Positions 21,346-30,957 of a DNA stretch of 64,000 nt are shown piece after piece. The notes beneath the pieces are model-generated. The model ran no database searches, was not told the DNA's origin, and was given only the letters and a program-made list of their open reading frames with translations. The position numbers were made by a program, and so were the translations under genes. This stretch comes from Arthrobacter sp. MA-N2 (GTDB lineage Bacteria > Actinomycetota > Actinomycetes > Actinomycetales > Micrococcaceae). The stretch lies in contig NZ_KI912155.1 in NCBI RefSeq assembly GCF_000517125.1, forward strand, positions 125,707 to 189,706, in the 5' to 3' direction. Numbering within the stretch: the stretch's first letter is position 1; every line of letters begins with the position of its first letter.

Positions 21346-23457
21346 CTATTTGTCGTTATCCGACTTGGCTCCAAGAGTCGTCTTCTGTACCTGCATCAGG
21401 AATTCGACGTTGCTCCCGGTCTCCCGGATCTTGTTGGTCAGGAGTTCAAGGCTCTGCTGGGTCTCGAGTCCGGACAGGACGCGGCGCAGCTTCCACATGA
21501 TCTTGACTTCTTCAGGCGAAAGCAGGTTCTCTTCGCGACGGGTACCCGAAGCGTTCACGTCCACGGCGGGGAAGATGCGCTTGTCCGCCAACTGGCGGGA
21601 CAGGCGGAGCTCCATGTTGCCCGTGCCCTTGAACTCTTCGAAGATGACTTCGTCCATCTTGGAACCGGTCTCAACGAGGGCCGTTGCCAGGATGGTGAGC
21701 GAGCCACCGTTTTCGATGTTCCGCGCAGCTCCGAAGAAGCGCTTCGGCGGATAGAGCGCGGCGGAGTCGACACCACCGGACAGGATGCGGCCCGAGGCCG
21801 GTGCTGCCAGGTTGTAGGCGCGGCCCAGACGGGTCATGGAATCCAGGAGGACCACCACGTCCATGCCCATTTCCACAAGGCGCTTGGCCCGTTCGATGGA
21901 CAGCTCGGCCACCGTCGTGTGGTCATCGGCCGGACGGTCGAAGGTGGAGGCAATGACCTCACCCTTCACCGTGCGCTGCATGTCGGTGACTTCTTCGGGA
22001 CGTTCGTCAACCAACACCATCATGAGGTGGACCTCAGGGTTGTTGGTGGTGATCGCGTTGGCGATGGACTGCAGGATGAGCGTCTTTCCCGCCTTGGGCG
22101 GGGAGACAATCAGGCCGCGCTGGCCCTTGCCGATCGGGGCCACAAGGTCGATGACGCGCGGGCCGATCTTCTTGGGATCCGTTTCGAGGCGCAAGCGCTC
22201 GGACGGGTAGAGCGGGACGAGCTTGGCGAATTCGACGCGGTCCTTGAGCTCTTCGGGCGTCTTGCCGTTGACCGAGGTGACGCGGACCAGCGCGTTGAAC
22301 TTCTGACGCGCGGACTGCTGGTTACGATCCTCGCCGTCACGCGGGGCGCGGATTGCGCCGACGACGGCGTCGCCCTTGCGCAGGTTGTACTTCTTAACCT
22401 GGGCGAGGGACACATACACATCGTTGGCACCGGGAAGGTAACCGGAAGTGCGGATGAACGCGTAGTTCTCCAATACATCCAGGATCCCGGCAACAGGAAG
22501 CAGGACGTCGTCCTCGGTCACCTCGACGTCGTCGACGTCGGGACCCTGGCCCCGGCCGCGACGGCGTTCGTTGCGGTCGCGGAAGCGGTCGCTGCGGGTA
22601 TTTCCCTCGCGGTTGTCGCGGTTGTCACGGTTGTCCTGCGGACCCGGACGGTCGTTGCGGTCGCGGCGATTGCGACGGTTGCGGCGGTTGCCGGTGTCAT
22701 CGCCGTCGTTGTCTTCGCGCCGTGTACGGGTATTGTCGCGGCGTTCGCGCTGGGCAGGTTCGCCTGCCTCGACCGACGCTTGCTCGCCCTGGCGGGGCTG
22801 TGCTTGACGCTGTTCGGCCTGACGCTGATCACCACGGGCCTGTTCAGCGCGAGGCTGCTCGGCCTGCTCCTCGGTGCGGGGCTGTTCAGCCTGGGGCAGC
22901 TCGGTGGCTTCCACGGACTCCGCGGGAGCGGCCGCGGTCTCGCTACGACGACGGTTCCGCGTGCGGGGCTGGCGGCGTTCGCCGACGGTCTCGCCGGCTT
23001 CGGCGACGGGCACTGCGGGAGTCTCGGGGGCGGCGGGAGCCTCGACGGTTTCCGTCGCAGCGGGGGCAGCAACGACCCCGTCGCTCGTGGCGCGACGGCT
23101 TCGGCCACGCCCCCGTGCCCGGGTGCCTTCCTCTGCCGGAGCTTCGAGGGTCTCTACGGCAGGTGCGGCCGGGGCCTCAACTGCCGGGGCCGCCGACCGT
23201 GCGGACTTCGCCGCTACGGCTTTGGCCGCTGTAGGAGCCTTGCTGGTGGTTGCACCGGCACGGTGGGCGGAAATAGCCGAAACCAAGTCCCCCTTGCGCA
23301 TCCGCGATCCGCCCGAGATGCCCAGCTGACTGGCCAAAGCCTGGAGCTGCGCGAGCTTGAGGCCTGCAAGGCCGCTGCTCTTGGCGGTTGCGGCCGTTGA
23401 CTCAGCTGCAGAAGATATTGTGTCCACAGCTGAAGCCAGCTCAGTGGTTTCTGTCAC
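21346..23457 (-). CDS. rho: Transcription termination factor Rho (with long disordered insert)
   Basis: 703 residues against about 420 in E. coli. A SAP-like Rho_N motif (LKLAQLQALASQLGISG...MRKGDLVSAI) covers about 28-66. About 240 residues of Ala/Pro/Glu then Arg/Asn/Asp-rich disordered sequence follow (repeated NRRNRRDR and DNRDNRDN blocks). After that come the RNA-binding cold-shock fold (GILDVLENYAFIRTSGYLPG), the P-loop SPPKAGKT, the Q-loop and the R-loop. Such inserts are common in high-GC Actinobacteria and add RNA affinity. GTG start at 23457 with AGGGGGAAGGA ahead. Confidence 0.97.
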   Translation of the reverse strand: MTETTELASAVDTISSAAESTAATAKSSGLAGLKLAQLQALASQLGISGGSRMRKGDLVSAISAHRAGATTSKAPTAAKAVAAKSARSAAPAVEAPAAPAVETLEAPAEEGTRARGRGRSRRATSDGVVAAPAATETVEAPAAPETPAVPVAEAGETVGERRQPRTRNRRRSETAAAPAESVEATELPQAEQPRTEEQAEQPRAEQARGDQRQAEQRQAQPRQGEQASVEAGEPAQRERRDNTRTRREDNDGDDTGNRRNRRNRRDRNDRPGPQDNRDNRDNREGNTRSDRFRDRNERRRGRGQGPDVDDVEVTEDDVLLPVAGILDVLENYAFIRTSGYLPGANDVYVSLAQVKKYNLRKGDAVVGAIRAPRDGEDRNQQSARQKFNALVRVTSVNGKTPEELKDRVEFAKLVPLYPSERLRLETDPKKIGPRVIDLVAPIGKGQRGLIVSPPKAGKTLILQSIANAITTNNPEVHLMMVLVDERPEEVTDMQRTVKGEVIASTFDRPADDHTTVAELSIERAKRLVEMGMDVVVLLDSMTRLGRAYNLAAPASGRILSGGVDSAALYPPKRFFGAARNIENGGSLTILATALVETGSKMDEVIFEEFKGTGNMELRLSRQLADKRIFPAVDVNASGTRREENLLSPEEVKIMWKLRRVLSGLETQQSLELLTNKIRETGSNVEFLMQVQKTTLGAKSDNDK

Positions 23458-23757
23458 GAAGGATCCTTCCCCCTCGACGGCGTCCAGACCTAGAGCTGGA
23501 CGCGATGATTTGTTCTGGACTGCAGTTCAGATCTGCAGCCGTGATTTCGGTCTTGCCGTTTAGTTTCAGCAGGGCCGGATACTGATGCGTCTTCGATGCT
23601 CCGGCGGGCGGGGCGCGGGCTGACGGTCCGGTTGACACATAGCTTTCTGTGGCACCTGCGACAGGCCGATAAGGAGACGACACCGGCAGACTTCGGCACA
23701 GTAGAAGACGGGAACGGCATTAAGCCGGGATCCAATGTCAGGGAACTGCCCGCGATG
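23458..23757 (-). promoter_or_regulatory. Long leader between thrB and rho with a hairpin
   Basis: 300 bases contain no supportable gene. Near the rho end, GCGTCCAG (23496-23503 on the minus strand) pairs perfectly with CTGGACGC (23480-23487) around an 8-base loop, about 20 bases before the rho start and just ahead of its Shine-Dalgarno. Rho genes are often autoregulated through termination in their own leader, so this region is the place to look. Promoter elements were not clear enough to call. Confidence 0.45.
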
Positions 23758-24732
23758 CTACCGCCGGTGCAAGTCCACTCTAGCACCTTCGACGTCCACT
23801 GCTAGTGTCATCACACGCCAAGCAACCTCCGGAGTGTTGTCGGCGGTGAAAGTGGCAATCAATTCGGCAATCACCCCGGCTTCGTCGGTGCCGTTGGCCA
23901 ATACCAGGACCGTGGGTCCCGCTCCGGAAACAACGGCCGCGTGGCCTGCGGCCCGCAGTGCCGCAATCAGGGCCGCGCTAGGCCGCATAGCCTCGGCACG
24001 GTAGCTCTGGTGCAGGTAGTCCTCGGTTCCGGAAAGCAGGAAACGGGGCTCTGCCGTCAACGCATGGATCAGGAGCGCCGCACGTCCTGAATTCATGGCT
24101 GCCGCGTGATGGCCTATTGACGCCGGGAGCAGACCTCGGGCCGTCTCAGTGGACAATTCGTAATCAGGTACAGCGACGATGGGAATGACGGACGGGACTA
24201 CCTCTGCGCGGGTGCTGCTGTACTGCTCGCTGTCCTGCCATGACAAGGCCAGTCCGCCGAAAATCGCCGGTGCGACGTTGTCCGGATGGCCTTCCATCTC
24301 GCTCGTGAGCTGCAGAATCCACTCGCGGTCGCGCTGGGCGGATTCGGGCACCAAAGCGTTCGCCGCAATCACGGCAGCAACCACTGCCGATGCAGAGGAA
24401 CCGAGTCCACGTCCGTGCGGATTGACGTTATCCGCGGTGATCTTCAATCCGTTGTGCCGGAAGCCAAGGCGCGCCAACGCCGTGTTGATGGCACGGACCG
24501 CCAGATGGCTGGCATCGCGAGGGAGGGTGTCGGCCCCCTCACCGGAAAGCTCGAACTCGAGCTCTCCGGTGGTGAGTGTCTCGACGGTCAGGGTGTCGTA
24601 GATCGACAATGCGAGGCCGAGGCTGTCATAGCCTGGGCCCAGGTTGGCGCTGGTACCCGGGACCCGGACGGTGAGCTGCTGGCCTGCCGCGACCAGCTTA
24701 AGGCCGGTCGCGGTGGGATGGGTGGTTTCCAC
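23758..24732 (-). CDS. thrB: Homoserine kinase
   Basis: 324 residues of the GHMP kinase family. It phosphorylates homoserine with ATP for threonine synthesis. Motifs: VRVPGTSANLGPGYDSLGLAL at the N-terminus, the ATP loop PHGRGLGSSASAVVAA, and the C-terminal VSGAGPTVLVLA. The GTG at 24732 (VETTHPTATG) is 2 bases after the thrC stop; the longer open frame upstream lies inside thrC in another frame. Third gene of hom-thrC-thrB. Confidence 0.95.
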   Translation of the reverse strand: METTHPTATGLKLVAAGQQLTVRVPGTSANLGPGYDSLGLALSIYDTLTVETLTTGELEFELSGEGADTLPRDASHLAVRAINTALARLGFRHNGLKITADNVNPHGRGLGSSASAVVAAVIAANALVPESAQRDREWILQLTSEMEGHPDNVAPAIFGGLALSWQDSEQYSSTRAEVVPSVIPIVAVPDYELSTETARGLLPASIGHHAAAMNSGRAALLIHALTAEPRFLLSGTEDYLHQSYRAEAMRPSAALIAALRAAGHAAVVSGAGPTVLVLANGTDEAGVIAELIATFTADNTPEVAWRVMTLAVDVEGARVDLHRR

Positions 24733-24734
24733 TC

Positions 24735-25841
24735 TTAGTTTTCTTCCAGTCCCAGCTCGGATGCCACGGTCACGACGTCGTTGGGTACCTTGACCGGCTG
24801 GACCTCGCTGCCGTCTTCGGTGCGGAGGGCCCACTGCGGGTCCTTGAGGCCATGTCCGGTCACCGTGATGACGATCGTTTTGCCGGCGGGAACCTCGCCT
24901 GCGGCATGTTTCTTGATGAGACCGGCAACGCCCGCCGCGGAGCCGGGTTCCACGAAGACGCCTTCCTTGGCGGAAAGCCAGCGGTGGGCCTCGAGGATCT
25001 GCTCGTCAGTCACGGCGTCGATGAAGCCACCGGATTCATCGCGTGCCGCAATGGCCGTGTCCCAGGACGCCGGGTTGCCGATGCGGATGGCCGTGGCGAT
25101 CGTATCCGGCTCGGTGATGGGGTGGCCTGCCACGAACGGCGCCGCACCTGCTGCTTGGAATCCCCACATGGCCGGCGTCTTGGTGGAGACGGCGGGAAGT
25201 GTACCAGCGGTCGCGGACTCAAACGGCGCCGAATACTCCTTATAGCCCTTCCAGTAAGCGCTGATGTTGCCCGCGTTGCCGACCGGCAGGACGTGGATGT
25301 CCGGGGCGTCGCCGAGTACGTCGACGATTTCGAAGGCACCGGTCTTCTGGCCCTGGATACGGGCCGGGTTGACCGAGTTCACCAGGAACACGGGGTAGGA
25401 GTCACCAAGCTTGCGGGCGATGTCCAGGCAGTCATCGAAATTCCCGTCCACCTGCAGGAGCGTGGCGCCGTGGGCGATCGCCTGGCTGAGCTTGCCCATG
25501 GAGATCTTGCCTTCGGGAACCAGCACCGCACATTTCAGGCCGGCGGCCGTGGCGTAGGCGGCGGCGGAGGCCGAGGTGTTGCCGGTCGAGGCGCAGACAA
25601 CGGCCTTCGCACCTGCTTCCACAGCTGCCGTCATGGCCATGGTCATCCCGCGGTCCTTGAAGGAACCGGTGGGATTCATACCTTCCACCTTCAAGTACAC
25701 GGTGGATCCGGTGAGCTCGGAAAGCTTCTGCGCGTGGACGAGCGGAGTACCGCCCTCACCGAGGGTAATGACCTTCGTGGCTTCCGTTACAGGCAAACGA
25801 TCAGCGTATTCGCGGATGACTCCGCGCCATTGGTGAGCCAC
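24735..25841 (-). CDS. thrC: Threonine synthase
   Basis: 368 residues, PLP fold type II. It converts O-phosphohomoserine to threonine. The PLP lysine is in [14 protein letters not shown], and [12 protein letters not shown] and [13 protein letters not shown] bind the cofactor phosphate. This is the short (thrC2-like) form. GTG start immediately follows the hom stop codon with no gap. Confidence 0.96.
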   Translation of the reverse strand: MAHQWRGVIREYADRLPVTEATKVITLGEGGTPLVHAQKLSELTGSTVYLKVEGMNPTGSFKDRGMTMAMTAAVEAGAKAVVCASTGNTSASAAAYATAAGLKCAVLVPEGKISMGKLSQAIAHGATLLQVDGNFDDCLDIARKLGDSYPVFLVNSVNPARIQGQKTGAFEIVDVLGDAPDIHVLPVGNAGNISAYWKGYKEYSAPFESATAGTLPAVSTKTPAMWGFQAAGAAPFVAGHPITEPDTIATAIRIGNPASWDTAIAARDESGGFIDAVTDEQILEAHRWLSAKEGVFVEPGSAAGVAGLIKKHAAGEVPAGKTIVITVTGHGLKDPQWALRTEDGSEVQPVKVPNDVVTVASELGLEEN

Positions 25842-27164
25842 TTAGACCCCTTCTACCCGCAGGACGGATGTTACGGAATTGATAACGTCCAGGCCCTTGA
25901 TGGCCTCGACGGTAGCCGCGAGTGCGGCTTCGGATGCGCGGTGGGTGACGATCTTCAGCTCGGCCGACTCAACCTTCGAGGCGGCATCGCGGTGGATCGT
26001 CTGGCGCATGATTTCGATCGATACGCCGTGCTCCGCAAAGATATGGGTGATCCGGGCCAGCACCCCGGCCTGGTCTGCAACGTCGAGGCCGATGTAGTAG
26101 CTCGTAGTGGAGGCTTTGATCGACAGTGCGGGAACGTACCCCGTGGTGGTCTCGGTACGGCCCGGACCACCCAGCACCACGCGGCGGGCAGCCGAGACCA
26201 GGTCGCCCAGCACGGCAGACGCCGTCGGAGTGCCCCCCGCGCCCTGGCCGTAGAACATCAGTTCACCCGCGTTTTCGGCCTCGATGAAGACTGCGTTGAA
26301 AGCGCCGCGGACGGCAGCAAGCGGGTGTTCGCGCGGCAGGAGGGTGGGATGAACGCGGACGGATACGCCCTCTCCCCCGCCGTCCTTTGCATTGTTGATC
26401 TTCTCGGCGATAGCGAGCAGCTTGATGACAAATCCGGCTTCCTTCGCCGCCGCGATATCCGCTGCGCTGACCTTCGTGATGCCTTCGCAGTAGACGTCTT
26501 CGAGAGCGAAGCGCGTGTGGAAAGACAACGACGCGAGGATGGCGGCCTTGGCTGCGGCATCGTAGCCTTCGACGTCGGCGGTCGGATCGGCTTCCGCGTA
26601 ACCGAGCCGCTGCGCTTCAGCGAGGGCATCGGCAAACTGCGCCCCCGTGCTGTCCATTTGGTCCAGGATGAAGTTGGTGGTGCCGTTCACGATGCCCAGG
26701 ACCCGGGTGATGCGGTCGCCGGAGAGGCTGTCGCGGATGGGACGCAGGATCGGAATGGCTCCCGCGACGGCGGCTTCGTAGGAGAGCTGGACGCCGGCCT
26801 TGTCGGCCTCTTCGTAGAGGGTGGGGCCGTCCTGCGCCAGGAGTGCCTTGTTGCCGGTCACAACGCAGGCGCCATTCTGCATGGCGGTCAGGATAAGTGA
26901 CCTGGCCGGCTCGATGCCGCCCATGAGCTCGATCACGAGATCGGCGTCCTTGACGAGGGTGTCGGCGTCCGTGGTGAACAGTTCGCGGGGCAGCTCGACG
27001 TCGCGCTCCGAATCAAGGTTGCGCACGGCGATTCCGGACAACTCCAGGCGCGCACCGCTGCGGGCAGCAAGGGCGTCAGCGTCGTCAAGGAGAATCCGTG
27101 CTACCTGGGCTCCCACGTTGCCACAGCCCAGCAGGGCCACCTTCAGGGTTCGCACTTCAGACAT
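25842..27164 (-). CDS. hom: Homoserine dehydrogenase with ACT domain
   Basis: 440 residues. It reduces aspartate semialdehyde to homoserine, the branch point for threonine and methionine. LKVALLGCGNVGAQVARIL is the NAD(P) loop; GIVNGTTNFILDQM and GYAEADPTADVEGYDAAAKAAILASLSF are catalytic signatures. The C-terminal 80 residues (SYYIGLDVADQAGVLARI...) form an ACT domain, normally the site of threonine feedback inhibition. It overlaps the lysA end by 8 bp. Confidence 0.97.
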   Translation of the reverse strand: MSEVRTLKVALLGCGNVGAQVARILLDDADALAARSGARLELSGIAVRNLDSERDVELPRELFTTDADTLVKDADLVIELMGGIEPARSLILTAMQNGACVVTGNKALLAQDGPTLYEEADKAGVQLSYEAAVAGAIPILRPIRDSLSGDRITRVLGIVNGTTNFILDQMDSTGAQFADALAEAQRLGYAEADPTADVEGYDAAAKAAILASLSFHTRFALEDVYCEGITKVSAADIAAAKEAGFVIKLLAIAEKINNAKDGGGEGVSVRVHPTLLPREHPLAAVRGAFNAVFIEAENAGELMFYGQGAGGTPTASAVLGDLVSAARRVVLGGPGRTETTTGYVPALSIKASTTSYYIGLDVADQAGVLARITHIFAEHGVSIEIMRQTIHRDAASKVESAELKIVTHRASEAALAATVEAIKGLDVINSVTSVLRVEGV

Positions 27165-28662
27165 TCGCCACTCCCATGTCGCGGTTCAAGAGATCTTCTT
27201 CGGTTTCCCCGCGGACAATCAGCCGGGCGGCTCCGTTGCGCACAGCGACAACGCCAGGCCTGGCCAGATAGTTGTAGTTGCTTGAGAGGGCCCAGCAGTA
27301 AGCGCCGGTCCCCGGTACAGCGAGCAGATCACCGGCTGCCACGTCTTCGGGCAGATATACATCTCTAACAACTATGTCGCCGCTCTCGCAATGTTTGCCC
27401 ACTACTCGGGACAGTTGCGGAGCCGCATCAGAAGCCCGCGAGGCGACAATGGCAGAATAATCCGCGTCGTACAGCACCGGACGGGCGTTGTCGCTCATGC
27501 CTCCGTCCACCGACACATAGCGGCGGGGGAACGTAACGTTGTGCTTGCCTCCTGCAGCTACAGGGGCGTCTACAGCCGCATTTGCGGGCACATCCACGCG
27601 CACTGTCTTCAAGGTCCCGACCTCGTACAAGGTGAAGGTGCTGGTGCCCACGATTGCGCGGCCCGGTTCGATCGAGATACGCGGCGGGGTGATGTCCAGC
27701 TCGGCGCACTTGGAGCGTACGACGGCGGCCATCGCCTGCGCGATCTCCGCTGGCGGGCGCGGGGTGTCCACCGGCGTGTACGCAATTCCGTATCCGCCGC
27801 CCAGATCCAGTTCCGGCAAATCGATGGAGTACTTCGCTTGCATCGCGGCCAGGAAGTCCAGCAGCTTCTCGGCCGCCAAGGCAAAGCCGTCCGGCTCGAA
27901 AATCTGGGAGCCGATATGGCAATGCAGGCCAAGAAGTTCCACGTTGGAGTAGGAAGTTGCCGCGGCGACGGCTTCCTCAGCAGCCGAGAGTCCTGCTGTC
28001 TCGCTGGAGTCCCCGGCCATGGAAAGTCCGAACTTCTGGTCTTCGTGGGCCGTGGCAATGAATTCGTGGGTGTGTGCGTGGACCCCGGGAGTCAACCGCA
28101 ACATGACCTTCGCCGTGTCGCCGCGGCCGGAGGCGATCTTGGCCACACGCTCAAGTTCGTCGAGGCTGTCCACCACAATGCGGCCGAGCTTCATGTCCAG
28201 TGCCCGGTTGATCTCGGCGTCGGACTTGTTATTGCCGTGCAGGCCCAAATTCGCGCCGTCGATGCCGGCCCGGGCCGCGACAGCGAGTTCCCCGCCGGAA
28301 CAGGTGTCCAGCCGCAAGCCTTCCTCCGCCACCCAGGCGGCCACGGCAGTGCACAGGAAGGACTTTCCGGCGTAGTAGACGTCCACTCCCCCGCAAATGT
28401 CGGCAAAGGCCGCGTCGAAGGCGTCCTTGAAAGAGCGTGCACGGGCACGGAAATCGCCCTCGCTCATGACGAACAGCGGGGTGCCGAACTGCTCCTTCAG
28501 CTCCCGGACGGGAACCCCGTCAATGGCGAGTTCGCCGTCGTCGTTCCGCTGGACACCTGCGGCCCACATCGGCGCGTGAAGCGCGTTCAGGTCCTCCGGC
28601 ACAGCGAGCCATTGTGGAGCGAGCGGTGAGGCTGAGGTGCTGTTATTGGTGTTATTCTGCAC
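27157..28662 (-). CDS. lysA: Diaminopimelate decarboxylase
   Basis: 501 residues, fold type III PLP enzyme. It decarboxylates meso-diaminopimelate to lysine, the last step of lysine synthesis. The PLP lysine is in VDVYYAGKSFLC; HCHIGSQI and DLGGGYGIAY bind the cofactor; SIEPGRAIVG and GKHCESGD complete the active site at the dimer interface. GTG start at 28662. Six bases separate it from the argS stop, so argS-lysA-hom-thrC-thrB is probably one transcription unit. Confidence 0.97.
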   Translation of the reverse strand: MQNNTNNSTSASPLAPQWLAVPEDLNALHAPMWAAGVQRNDDGELAIDGVPVRELKEQFGTPLFVMSEGDFRARARSFKDAFDAAFADICGGVDVYYAGKSFLCTAVAAWVAEEGLRLDTCSGGELAVAARAGIDGANLGLHGNNKSDAEINRALDMKLGRIVVDSLDELERVAKIASGRGDTAKVMLRLTPGVHAHTHEFIATAHEDQKFGLSMAGDSSETAGLSAAEEAVAAATSYSNVELLGLHCHIGSQIFEPDGFALAAEKLLDFLAAMQAKYSIDLPELDLGGGYGIAYTPVDTPRPPAEIAQAMAAVVRSKCAELDITPPRISIEPGRAIVGTSTFTLYEVGTLKTVRVDVPANAAVDAPVAAGGKHNVTFPRRYVSVDGGMSDNARPVLYDADYSAIVASRASDAAPQLSRVVGKHCESGDIVVRDVYLPEDVAAGDLLAVPGTGAYCWALSSNYNYLARPGVVAVRNGAARLIVRGETEEDLLNRDMGVANV

Positions 28663-28668
28663 GCCACG

Positions 28669-30318
28669 TCACATCCGTTCCGGGGCTGAGACGCCGAGGA
28701 GCTCGAGTCCGTTTGCCAGCACCTGGCTCGTGGCGTCGTTGAGCCACAATCGCGTGCGGTTGACGTCCTGCACGGGTTCCTCCCCCAGCGGCGACACACG
28801 GCAAGCGTCGTACCAGCGGTGGTAAGCACCGGCGATGACCTCAAGGTGGCGGGCCACACGGTGCGGTTCGCGAAGTTCCGCCGCCTTTGCCACGATGGAC
28901 GGGTAGCTGCCCAGATAGGACAGCAGCTCGTTCTCGGTGGCATGGTCCAGCAGCGAAGCGTCAAAAGCGCTGTGGTCCACGCCTGCCTCGATTGCATTGC
29001 GCGCGGTTCCGCGGGACCGGGCGTGCGCATACTGCACATAGAACACCGGGTTTTCGTTGCTGTTCTTCTTCAGCAGCTCCGGATCCAGGGTCAACGGCGA
29101 ATCGGCGGGGAAGCGCGCCAGCGAGTAGCGCACAGCGTCCTTCCCCAACCACTCGATCAGGTCCTTGAGCTCGATGATGTTGCCGGCACGCTTGGACAGC
29201 TTGGCACCGTTGACCGACACCAACTGGCCGATCAGGACCTCGATGTTCACCTCGGGGTCATCGCCCGCACACGCGGCAATGGCCTTGAGCCGGTTGATGT
29301 AGCCGTGGTGGTCAGCCCCGAGCAGGTAAATCTTCTCGGTGAAGCCGCGGTCCTTCTTGGACAGATAGTAGGCGGCGTCGGCTGCGAAATACGTGGGTTC
29401 GCCGTTGGCCCGGATCATCACGCGATCCTTGTCATCGCCGAAGTCCGTGGTGCGCAGCCAGACCGCTCCGCCGTCGTCGAACACGTGGCCCTGCTCCCGG
29501 AGGCGGGCCACCGCGGATTCGATCGCGCCGGCGTCGTGCAGTTCCTGCTCGGAGAAGAAGACATCGAAAGCCACGCCGAACCCGGCCAGGGTGTCCTTGA
29601 TGTCCTTCATCTGGGCCTGATAGGCGGCCGCGCGGATCACCGGCAGCGCTGCCGCGTCGGTCAGCTCGCGGATTGCCGGGTGGGCGTTGAGGACCTCGTC
29701 GCCGAGATCCCGGATGTACTCGCCGGGGTAGCCTCCCTCCGGAACACCGCGCCCGTGCAGTCGGGACAGCACCGAGTTCGCAAAAACATTCATCTGCGAG
29801 CCGGCGTCGTTGATGTAATACTCCGCGGTGACGTCCGCACCGGAGGCGCGGAGCACGCGGGCGATGGAGTCGCCCAGGGCAGCCCAGCGCGTGTGGCCGA
29901 TGTGCAGCGGTCCCGTGGGATTGGCAGATACGAACTCCATGTTGACCACGTGGCCTGCGAGCGTCTGGTTGGTTCCATAGGAACGTCCGGCCTCGACGAT
30001 GACCTTGGCGAGTGCGCCGGCGGCGGCGGCGTCCACGGTGATGTTAAGGAAGCCCGGGCCCGCGATGTCCACGGCGGTGACGCCGTCGATCGCCTCGAGG
30101 CGATTGCTGAGGATCGCTGCGAATTGACGGGGATTGGTCCCGGCATGCTTGGCCAACTGCAAGGCAATGTTCGTGGCCCAGTCGCCGTGCTCCCGGTTCT
30201 TGGGTCGCTCCACGCGCACGTCCTCGGGGAGGGCAGATTCAGAAAGCGCAAGCTCGCCGGCGGCGACAGCGTCTTTCAAGCAAGCGGATATGGCGGCAGA
30301 GAGTTCTTCGGGAGTCAC
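28669..30318 (-). CDS. argS: Arginyl-tRNA synthetase
   Basis: 549 residues, class I synthetase. The HIGH motif is in FVSANPTGPLHIGHTR. The KMSKS counterpart is GAKLSKRAGN. The N-terminal Add-1 domain (1-110) recognises the tRNA D-loop and the C-terminal DALR domain binds the anticodon. GTG start at 30318. The argS-lysA pairing is typical of Actinobacteria. A tRNA-Arg gene lies 3 kb away on the other strand. Confidence 0.97.
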   Translation of the reverse strand: MTPEELSAAISACLKDAVAAGELALSESALPEDVRVERPKNREHGDWATNIALQLAKHAGTNPRQFAAILSNRLEAIDGVTAVDIAGPGFLNITVDAAAAGALAKVIVEAGRSYGTNQTLAGHVVNMEFVSANPTGPLHIGHTRWAALGDSIARVLRASGADVTAEYYINDAGSQMNVFANSVLSRLHGRGVPEGGYPGEYIRDLGDEVLNAHPAIRELTDAAALPVIRAAAYQAQMKDIKDTLAGFGVAFDVFFSEQELHDAGAIESAVARLREQGHVFDDGGAVWLRTTDFGDDKDRVMIRANGEPTYFAADAAYYLSKKDRGFTEKIYLLGADHHGYINRLKAIAACAGDDPEVNIEVLIGQLVSVNGAKLSKRAGNIIELKDLIEWLGKDAVRYSLARFPADSPLTLDPELLKKNSNENPVFYVQYAHARSRGTARNAIEAGVDHSAFDASLLDHATENELLSYLGSYPSIVAKAAELREPHRVARHLEVIAGAYHRWYDACRVSPLGEEPVQDVNRTRLWLNDATSQVLANGLELLGVSAPERM

Positions 30319-30532
30319 CCGTCTAGCCTACCGGTGGGGCTTGCAAGTGGTGGAATTCCGGTGCTTAGTAATGCGTACACGCGGGCATCAGCGCGCACCC
30401 AGCGGGCGCTCAGCTTGAGCCGCTAGAGCTCCCAGATTGAACCGATAGGCTGAAATCGACGTCAAAGGTGTGATCGGCCACCGGCCCAATTTGCCTTGAC
30501 CCCTTTCGAGTCCAGTTGAAACGAGCAGAACC

Positions 30533-30952
30533 ATGACTACGCCACTCCGCAAGAGCCTTCTGGTGGGCGCCGCCGGCCTTTCCTTGGCCAGTTCGGTGGC
30601 CGCCTGTGCCCCGTCGGCCCAAGGCAGCACTCCGCAAAAGACTTCGACGATATCCGGCCCATACAAGGACGGGACATACAGTGCGGATGGTGACTATATA
30701 TCGCCCAACGGCGGTGAAACCGTGGGCGTCCAGCTGACCTTGGCCGGTAGCGCTGTTTCCGCGGTTGACATCACGGTCCATGCCAACAACCCGAACACCA
30801 AGGAGTTCCAGGGCGAGTTCAAGAACGGCATCGCCGCGCAGGTGGTCGGCAAGAAACTGGACGAGATCAACGTCTCAAAAGTAGCTGGCTCCTCCCTGAC
30901 CAGCGAAGGATTCAACAAGGCCGTGGAAACCATTAAGGCCGAGGCCAAATAG
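30533..30952 (+). CDS. FMN-binding domain lipoprotein
   Basis: 139 residues. The N-terminus is a lipoprotein signal ending in the lipobox SVAAC with the lipidated Cys at residue 25, so the protein should sit on the outer face of the membrane. The rest (43-139) is an FMN_bind domain: YKDGTYSADGDYISPNGG...VGVQLTLAGSAVSAVDI. The flavinylation motif, usually SGATxTS, reads AGSSLTS at 118-124, placing Ser121 where FMN is normally attached by ApbE. The next gene, 5 bases on, is apbE, which supports this. Probably an electron-carrying protein fed by the third gene of the operon. Confidence 0.85.
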   Translation: MTTPLRKSLLVGAAGLSLASSVAACAPSAQGSTPQKTSTISGPYKDGTYSADGDYISPNGGETVGVQLTLAGSAVSAVDITVHANNPNTKEFQGEFKNGIAAQVVGKKLDEINVSKVAGSSLTSEGFNKAVETIKAEAK

Positions 30953-30957
30953 CCGCC

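Noticed and set aside
23490..23786. 98-codon minus-strand frame in the rho leader
   Set aside because: Overlaps the thrB end and the leader hairpin; no family resemblance or ribosome-binding site.
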